A stretch of DNA of 9,843 nt from assembly GCA_039029915.1 (NCBI GenBank), contig JBCCFD010000305.1:1-9843 (forward strand). Reading direction: 5' to 3'. This document shows positions 5,625 to 9,843 of this stretch, one piece after another; position 1 is the first letter of the stretch; each line of letters opens with the position of its first letter. This stretch comes from QQUD01 sp039029915 (GTDB taxonomy: Bacteria; Chloroflexota; Anaerolineae; Promineifilales; Promineifilaceae). A program made the position numbers and the translations under genes. A model generated the notes under the pieces. It searched no databases and was not told where the DNA came from. It saw nothing but the letters and a program-made list of their open reading frames with translations.

Positions 5625-8210
5625 TTGAAATTTCTGCTCAATGGAATTGAAATTGAATATGACGGTGAGCCTAATCTGGACTTGATGACCTATCTTCGAG
5701 AAGAACAGGGCATCATTTCGCCTAAAAACGGCTGTGCACCTCAGGCGGCTTGTGGCTGTTGTGTCATTGAGGTAGACGGACGAGCCGTGATGTCTTGTAT
5801 CACCAGGATGAATAAATTAAGCGGCGCTGAAGTCGTGACGACCGAGGGGTTAGGCGAATATCGACAAAAGGTGTTTGCCAACTCGTTTGTGGCCTGCGGT
5901 GGAGTGCAGTGTGGCTTTTGCATACCGGGCATTGTCATGCAGTCAAATGCGCTCATCAACAAAAATAATGAGCCTAGTCGAGCTGATATTGAAAAAGCGC
6001 TCCAGCCAAACCTGTGTCGCTGTACCGGCTATAAAAAGATTGTTGATTCGGTGCAGATGGCGGCGGATGCCATTCGAAATGAAGAAGAGGTTGAGTTGCC
6101 AAAGTGCAACGGCCGTATTGGCGAACGCCAGCCTAAATATGAAGCGGGCAAGCTCGTGTTGGGGCAGCATCAATACACCGATGATATTCGTATTGAAGGC
6201 ATGAAAGTTGGGGCGCTTAAGTTCAGTGATCATCCCCGAGCGAAGGTTTTGAAAATTGATACGAGCATTGCGGCAGCCCAAGAGGACGTCCTGCGCGTGT
6301 TTACGGCCGTTGATTTTCCCGGTGATCGGTTCATTGGGTTGATCAAGCAAGATTGGCCCCAAATGATTGCCGAAGGTGAAACAACCCGCTATGTAGGGGA
6401 CGTGCTGGCGCTAGTTGTGGCTGAGAACGACAGAATTGCGAGACAGGCTGTAGAAAAAATTGTGGTTGAATACGAACCGCTTGAGCCTGTTACCGATATG
6501 CACGAGGCTAAGAAAGAGAGTAGTCCCCAGGTGCATCCCAATTTGAGCAACGTCTTGTCAAGCACAGTAACAAGCCGTGGAGATATTGAGGAAGCTAAGG
6601 CTAATTCTGCCTTTATGGCCCAGGGTGTGTTTCAAACGCAGCGCATTGAACATGGCTTCATGGAGCCTGAATGTGCCATCGCTTATCCTGTGGGTGATGG
6701 GATTGAAGTGCTGTCTCAAGGACAGGGCATTTACGAAGATCGGCTGCAGATTGCCAAACTGCTCGATATGCCGATTGATAAAATTCGGGTGATTATGGTG
6801 CCAAACGGGGGCGGCTTTGGCGGGAAAGAGGATTTAAGCGTACAGGGGCATGCTACGCTGGCCGCGCATCTGATGAAAATGCCCGTTAAAGTGCGGCTGA
6901 CCCGCGATGAGTCGATTTCTTTCCATCCAAAGCGCCATCCCATCTGGATGGACTACACCATTGGATGTGATGCCAACGGGAACCTAACATTTTGTGAGGT
7001 AGAGTTTGTTGGTGATACAGGTGCCTATGCTTCAGTAGGCATGAAGGTGCTGGAGCGGTCGGCTGGGCATGCGACAGGAGCCTATAATTTCCCAGTGACG
7101 GATGTGGTCAGTACGGCCGTTTATACCAACAATCTGCCGTGTGGCGCAATGCGCGGCTTTGGCGTCAACCAATCCGCCTTCGGTCTCGAAAGCCTCATTG
7201 ATGAACTGTGTGAAAAGGGCGGCTTTGATCGCTGGCAGTTTCGCTATGACAACGCGCTTGATGATGGTGACATGACCGCTACCGGACAAATTATTGAATC
7301 TGGGGCTGGCGCGAAGGCGACGCTGTTAGCCGTCAAAGATGAATTCCAAAATGCTTCTTACGCTGGTATTGCCTGCGGCATTAAAAACACGGGGATTGGC
7401 AACGGCATGCCAGATTCATCTTCGGCATTGATTACGGTTGTTGAGCCGAATAAGGTGGTTATTGACCACGGCTGGACGGAAATGGGCCAAGGAGTCAACA
7501 CCATTGCCCTACAGGTCGTTTGCAACGAAACAGGGCTGTCTCCTGACCTGCTTGAAATTCGCATAGACACTAAGGCAGAACAAGAAGCAGGTATGACAAC
7601 CGCTTCCCGAGCTACATCACTGGTGGGAAATGCCCTAATCGATGCCTGCGCCCAGTTTGTTAGAGATTTAGAGACCAATGAGCTTGCTGATCTGGTTGGC
7701 AATCAATATGAAGGCAAATTCGTGGTGGACTGGACGACGAAGCCAGGCGCAATGGTGGAGAAGGTTTACACGCACTACTCCTACAGCTATGCAACCCAGT
7801 TGGTTATTCTTGATGAGGAAAAAGGGTTTGTCAAAAAGATTGTGGCGGCCCATGATGCTGGCCGAATCTTTAACCCAACGCTCTTTGAGGGTCAGCTGGA
7901 AGGATCGATTCACATGGGGCTGGGGTATGCGATTAGCGAAGATTTACAGATGGAAAACGGCCGTTTGAAAAGCACCCGTCTGCGTAATGTGGGAATTTTG
8001 CGCGCTAAGGAGATGCCTGAAATGGAAATTATTGGGGTTGAAGTGGCTGATCCTTACGGGCCTTATGGCGCAAAGGGGGTTGGTGAAATTGGTCTTGTGC
8101 CTACGGCAGGCGCGGTGGCCAATGCCCTCTACCAATTCGACGGCGTTCGCCGCTATGAACTGCCCATGCGGATACCTAGACACGGATTGATCAGAAAGGA
8201 TGAAGGCTGA
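5625..8210 (+). CDS. Single-chain molybdenum hydroxylase, selenium-dependent-type xanthine dehydrogenase
   Basis: An 861-residue cytoplasmic Mo hydroxylase that likely oxidises xanthine or a related purine. A plant-type ferredoxin domain comes first (Cys37, 43, 46, 58; the first gap is five residues, one more than the usual four). A helical [2Fe-2S] domain follows (CGGVQCGFC at 91-99, CRC at 131-133). From about 165 the molybdopterin domains run to the end: GGGFGGKE (395-402), PCGAMRGFG with Arg510, and GVGE with the predicted catalytic Glu821. No FAD domain separates the Fe-S and Mo parts, so electrons must leave by another partner. Size and order match the TIGR03311-type 'selenium-dependent xanthine dehydrogenase' and E. 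coli XdhD, which occur with YgeY and YgeW. A selenium-containing cofactor is family inference; no SelD or selenium genes are in the window. Start is TTG 5625, with GGAGG at 5614-5618. Aldehyde oxidoreductase is the alternative. Confidence 0.88.
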   Translation: MKFLLNGIEIEYDGEPNLDLMTYLREEQGIISPKNGCAPQAACGCCVIEVDGRAVMSCITRMNKLSGAEVVTTEGLGEYRQKVFANSFVACGGVQCGFCIPGIVMQSNALINKNNEPSRADIEKALQPNLCRCTGYKKIVDSVQMAADAIRNEEEVELPKCNGRIGERQPKYEAGKLVLGQHQYTDDIRIEGMKVGALKFSDHPRAKVLKIDTSIAAAQEDVLRVFTAVDFPGDRFIGLIKQDWPQMIAEGETTRYVGDVLALVVAENDRIARQAVEKIVVEYEPLEPVTDMHEAKKESSPQVHPNLSNVLSSTVTSRGDIEEAKANSAFMAQGVFQTQRIEHGFMEPECAIAYPVGDGIEVLSQGQGIYEDRLQIAKLLDMPIDKIRVIMVPNGGGFGGKEDLSVQGHATLAAHLMKMPVKVRLTRDESISFHPKRHPIWMDYTIGCDANGNLTFCEVEFVGDTGAYASVGMKVLERSAGHATGAYNFPVTDVVSTAVYTNNLPCGAMRGFGVNQSAFGLESLIDELCEKGGFDRWQFRYDNALDDGDMTATGQIIESGAGAKATLLAVKDEFQNASYAGIACGIKNTGIGNGMPDSSSALITVVEPNKVVIDHGWTEMGQGVNTIALQVVCNETGLSPDLLEIRIDTKAEQEAGMTTASRATSLVGNALIDACAQFVRDLETNELADLVGNQYEGKFVVDWTTKPGAMVEKVYTHYSYSYATQLVILDEEKGFVKKIVAAHDAGRIFNPTLFEGQLEGSIHMGLGYAISEDLQMENGRLKSTRLRNVGILRAKEMPEMEIIGVEVADPYGPYGAKGVGEIGLVPTAGAVANALYQFDGVRRYELPMRIPRHGLIRKDEG

Positions 8211-8287
8211 AACAGGAAGGACGAAGAGAAAGCTTGAGGATAGAGCTAGAGCTAGGTTTTTCATCCCTTTGTCTTCATCCTTCTGCC
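8192..8287. repeat. GGATGAA/TTCATCC heptamer fold-back repeat overlapping the Mo hydroxylase stop
   Basis: The left arm is in 7-base units GGATGAA (8198-8204), GGCTGAA (8205-8211), ACAGGAA (8212-8218), GGACGAA (8219-8225), and begins inside the last codons of the hydroxylase. The right arm reads TTCATCC (8260-8266), CTTTGTC (8267-8273), TTCATCC (8274-8280), TTCTGCC (8281-8287). CAGAAAGGATGAAG (8192-8205) pairs with CTTCATCCTTCTG (8273-8285) with one bulged A. The loop contains repeated AGCTAGAGCT-like sequence (8231-8254). It could slow 3' exonucleases or act as a weak terminator, though no long T-run follows directly. Confidence 0.65.
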
Positions 8288-8293
8288 TTTTAT

Positions 8294-8401
8294 GTGATTG
8301 ACAGAAAGTATTCTAAAAAAGATGCCTTGCAAATCCTGTCAATCACCGAGTAAATCACAGCCATTGGGGCTGATTTAATTTTTAAACTTTCTGTGATTTA
8401 C
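8294..8401 (+). promoter_or_regulatory. Two tandem 11-bp inverted repeats in the leader of the LLM gene (candidate RNA switch)
   Basis: GTGATTGACAG (8294-8304) is the exact reverse complement of CTGTCAATCAC (8336-8346). Three bases later GTAAATCACAG (8350-8360) is the exact reverse complement of CTGTGATTTAC (8391-8401). The arms share the core GTGATT/AATCAC, and ACAGAAAG (8301-8308) is complementary to CTTTCTGT (8387-8394), so alternative pairings exclude one another. The second hairpin ends two bases before the AAGGAG ribosome site (8404-8409). A competing terminator-like hairpin lies inside (8352-8383). Alternatives are paired operators for a DNA-binding regulator or a small inverted-repeat insertion. 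TTGACA at 8298-8303 resembles a -35 box, but no good -10 follows at the right distance. Confidence 0.45.
8352..8383 (+). terminator. Possible intrinsic terminator or attenuator before the LLM gene
   Basis: CAGCC (8358-8362) pairs with GGCTG (8368-8372) around a 5-base loop. With a 2-base bulge the stem can extend through AAAT (8352-8355) and ATTT (8373-8376), followed by AA and TTTTT (8379-8383). The stem is short. It shares bases with the left arm of the 8350-8401 hairpin, so the two cannot form together; this is the usual layout of terminator/antiterminator pairs, but regulation is inference. Confidence 0.35.
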
Positions 8402-8414
8402 ATAAGGAGTTTAC

Positions 8415-9419
8415 ATGTCAAAAGATAGAGTCGCTTTATATTTACAAGATGCCCACTCGCTCCAAGAGGGGATTGAATTAGCAAAGTATGCCGAAGAGAA
8501 GGGATTTGAAGCCGTTTGGCAAGCAGAAAGCCGCTTGGTGCGTGATTGTATCGTGCCAATGGCAGCTTTTGCGGCCCATACCACCAAGCTCAAAGTGGCT
8601 AGCGGCGTTACAAACAACTGGACGCGCAACATTGGCCTCATGGCGGCCACATTTTTAACCCTTGATGATTTAGCAGAGGATCGGATTATTTGCGGCATTG
8701 GCGCATGGTGGGATCCCTTGGCTAGCAAGGTTGGCATCAATCGTAAAAAACCGCTCAAGGCGATGCGTGAGACGGTCGAGGTGTTGCGTCGGCTGTTGGC
8801 GGGTGAGAACGTGACGTTTCAGGGAGAGTTTCATCAGGTCGAGGATATTCAGCTCGATGTGGTACACGGCCGTAAAGGTCCCCGCAACGTACCCATCTAC
8901 ATTGGAGCGACGGGGATGAAGATGATGGAGCTAACGGGTGAAATTGCCGACGGTGTTTGTCTCAATTACCTCGTTCACCCATCCTATAACCTCCGCGCCA
9001 TGGACGCCTTAGAAAAAGGGGCTAAGAAAGCTGGAAAGTCCATCGATGACGTGGATCGGCCGCAGCTGATGATTTGCTCAGTTGACACCGATCGCAAAAA
9101 AGCGCTTGATGGTGCACGCAAGATGATGACCCAATATCTGGGTCAACAGCCCCATTTGATGAAGGCCAGCGGCGTAAGCCAAGAGCTTTTAGATGAAATT
9201 CATCAGGTATTGACTTGGCCTGCAACTGATGAACAGATTGAAGCCGCCATGCACCTCGTGCCTGATGATGTGGTGCAAATGTGTACCGCCTCTGGGTCAC
9301 CCGAAGAGGTAAAAGCGAAAGTTCGTGAGTATGTAGACAATGGGGCAACCTGTCCTATCCTTTACCCACTTGGCGATCCAAAATTGATGATTGATATCTT
9401 CGCAGATGGTTATCAATAA
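8415..9419 (+). CDS. LLM-class (luciferase-like, Mer-type) flavin- or F420-dependent oxidoreductase
   Basis: A 334-residue TIM-barrel protein of the bacterial luciferase/F420-dependent methylene-tetrahydromethanopterin reductase superfamily. It has the expected pattern: an N-terminal strand-helix region with LAKYAEEKGFEAVWQAE (about 15-31), LKVASGVTNNWTRNIGLMAA (about 58-77), GIGAWWDPLASKVGI near 95-109, and the cofactor-phosphate region VPIYIGATGMKMMELTGEIADGV (about 155-177). No signal peptide or membrane segment is seen, so it is cytoplasmic. AAGGAG (8404-8409) lies 5 bases before ATG 8415. Whether it uses F420 or FMN, and its substrate, cannot be told from the sequence. It is followed after 20 bases by a cyclodeaminase-like gene, so the two probably act together. 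Its 204-base leader with inverted repeats sets it apart from the hydroxylase, so it may have separate control. Confidence 0.85.
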   Translation: MSKDRVALYLQDAHSLQEGIELAKYAEEKGFEAVWQAESRLVRDCIVPMAAFAAHTTKLKVASGVTNNWTRNIGLMAATFLTLDDLAEDRIICGIGAWWDPLASKVGINRKKPLKAMRETVEVLRRLLAGENVTFQGEFHQVEDIQLDVVHGRKGPRNVPIYIGATGMKMMELTGEIADGVCLNYLVHPSYNLRAMDALEKGAKKAGKSIDDVDRPQLMICSVDTDRKKALDGARKMMTQYLGQQPHLMKASGVSQELLDEIHQVLTWPATDEQIEAAMHLVPDDVVQMCTASGSPEEVKAKVREYVDNGATCPILYPLGDPKLMIDIFADGYQ

Positions 9420-9439
9420 CCACAAAAAGGAATGCCAAC

Positions 9440-9843
9440 ATGAATCCCATCAATATCACCTATTTGGGCGGCCCAGAAATAGAACAGCTGCACTTGACGC
9501 CAGATGAAATATTAACAGCCATTGAAGCTAGCCTCGTGGCGCAGGGAAATGGCGAAACCGTTATTGAACCACGCGCTCATCTCATTCCGAACCCAAAGTT
9601 TCGCGGCCATTTTAACGTGCTGCGCGGTTATATTTCATCATTAGGTGAAGACGGTGGCATTGCCGGGGTCAAAATTGTGGGCGACTACGTAGATAATTAT
9701 AAGAAGGGGTTGCCCTCAGAGTTGGCAATGCTGAACCTGATGAATGCGAAAACGGGTGCTCCCATTGCCATGATTGATGCCAGTGAGATTACTGATATGC
9801 GGACAGGGGCAGTAACGGCCGTTGGGGCCAAGCATCTGGCGCC
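9440..9843 (+). CDS. Ornithine cyclodeaminase/mu-crystallin family protein, N-terminal part (3' truncated)
   Basis: Translation from ATG 9440 stays open to the window end, giving 134 residues of a family usually a little over 300. The N-terminus reads MNPINITYLGGPEIEQL. The family landmarks visible are IEPRAHLIPNP (substrate-binding arginine region), GIAGVKIVGDY with the conserved lysine, and AMIDASEITDMRTGAVTAVGAKHLA, the classic D-A-x-x-I-T-x-x-R-T-G-A stretch preceding the NAD(P)-binding domain, which lies beyond the window. A modest AAGG (9427-9430) is the ribosome site. Members include ornithine cyclodeaminase, alanine dehydrogenase (archaeal type), ketimine reductases and opine-type synthases, so the reaction is NAD(P)-linked imine or amine chemistry at best. 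The 20-base gap from the LLM gene indicates one transcript. Confidence 0.87.
   Translation, partial: MNPINITYLGGPEIEQLHLTPDEILTAIEASLVAQGNGETVIEPRAHLIPNPKFRGHFNVLRGYISSLGEDGGIAGVKIVGDYVDNYKKGLPSELAMLNLMNAKTGAPIAMIDASEITDMRTGAVTAVGAKHLA

Noticed and set aside
5943..6362. 139-codon open frame on the - strand
   Set aside because: Antisense to the Fe-S/Mo boundary of the hydroxylase; composition follows the real gene and no family is recognised.
8293..8303. CRP or FNR half-sites (TGTGA, TTGAC) in the LLM leader
   Set aside because: The dyad spacing is about 31 bases between arms, unlike the 4-6 bases of these operators.

Overview
The window reads almost entirely on the + strand. It looks like the middle of an anaerobic purine (xanthine/uric acid) catabolic gene cluster, of the kind built around YgeY, YgeW and a single-chain 'selenium-dependent type' xanthine dehydrogenase. 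Base composition is moderate. An F420/flavin-type luciferase-like oxidoreductase and the compact gene packing would suit an anaerobic Chloroflexota-like bacterium, but this taxonomic guess is weak because there is no rRNA or tRNA to anchor it. No mobile-element integrase, CRISPR array or tRNA is visible.

Layout: (1) 1-651, the C-terminal half of a YgeY-type M20 amidohydrolase. (2) 652-1187, a four-helix-bundle protein of the 23S rRNA intervening-sequence (S23/IVP) family, bracketed by an exact inverted pair of heptanucleotide repeats. (3) 1201-2178, a YgeW-type carbamoyltransferase. (4) 2205-3455 and 3538-5001, two different fold-type II PLP enzymes, one threonine-synthase-like and one tryptophan-synthase-beta-like. 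(5) 5037-5321, a small zinc-ribbon membrane protein. (6) 5322-5624, a structured 303-base non-coding region. (7) 5625-8210, a molybdenum hydroxylase with two [2Fe-2S] clusters and no FAD domain. (8) 8211-8414, a second structured leader. (9) 8415-9419, a luciferase-like (LLM) oxidoreductase. (10) 9440-9843, the start of an ornithine cyclodeaminase/mu-crystallin family protein.

Proposed logic (inference from the families): the Mo hydroxylase acts on purines. YgeY and YgeW handle ureido/carbamoyl intermediates, with possible carbamoyl-phosphate recovery. The two PLP enzymes take the amino-acid-like products (for example a 2,3-diaminopropionate-type intermediate), a step done in enteric clusters by YgeX, which is not seen here. 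The LLM oxidoreductase and cyclodeaminase-like protein follow as a tight downstream pair.

The most unusual signal is non-coding. Four intergenic sites (652-1187, 3441-3524, 5484-5581, 8192-8287) carry tandem heptamers arranged as a G-rich/purine-rich arm followed by a C-rich/pyrimidine-rich arm, so each can fold back on itself. Only the first encloses a gene, the S23/IVP protein. This suggests an element family with one ORF-carrying copy and several ORF-less hairpin copies. Independently, the 8-bp palindrome ACGGCCGT occurs ten times between 2320 and 9822, in all three codon phases, reminiscent of a HIP1-like highly iterated palindrome. Two further leaders (before the Mo hydroxylase and before the LLM gene) contain nested or tandem inverted repeats that could be RNA switches.
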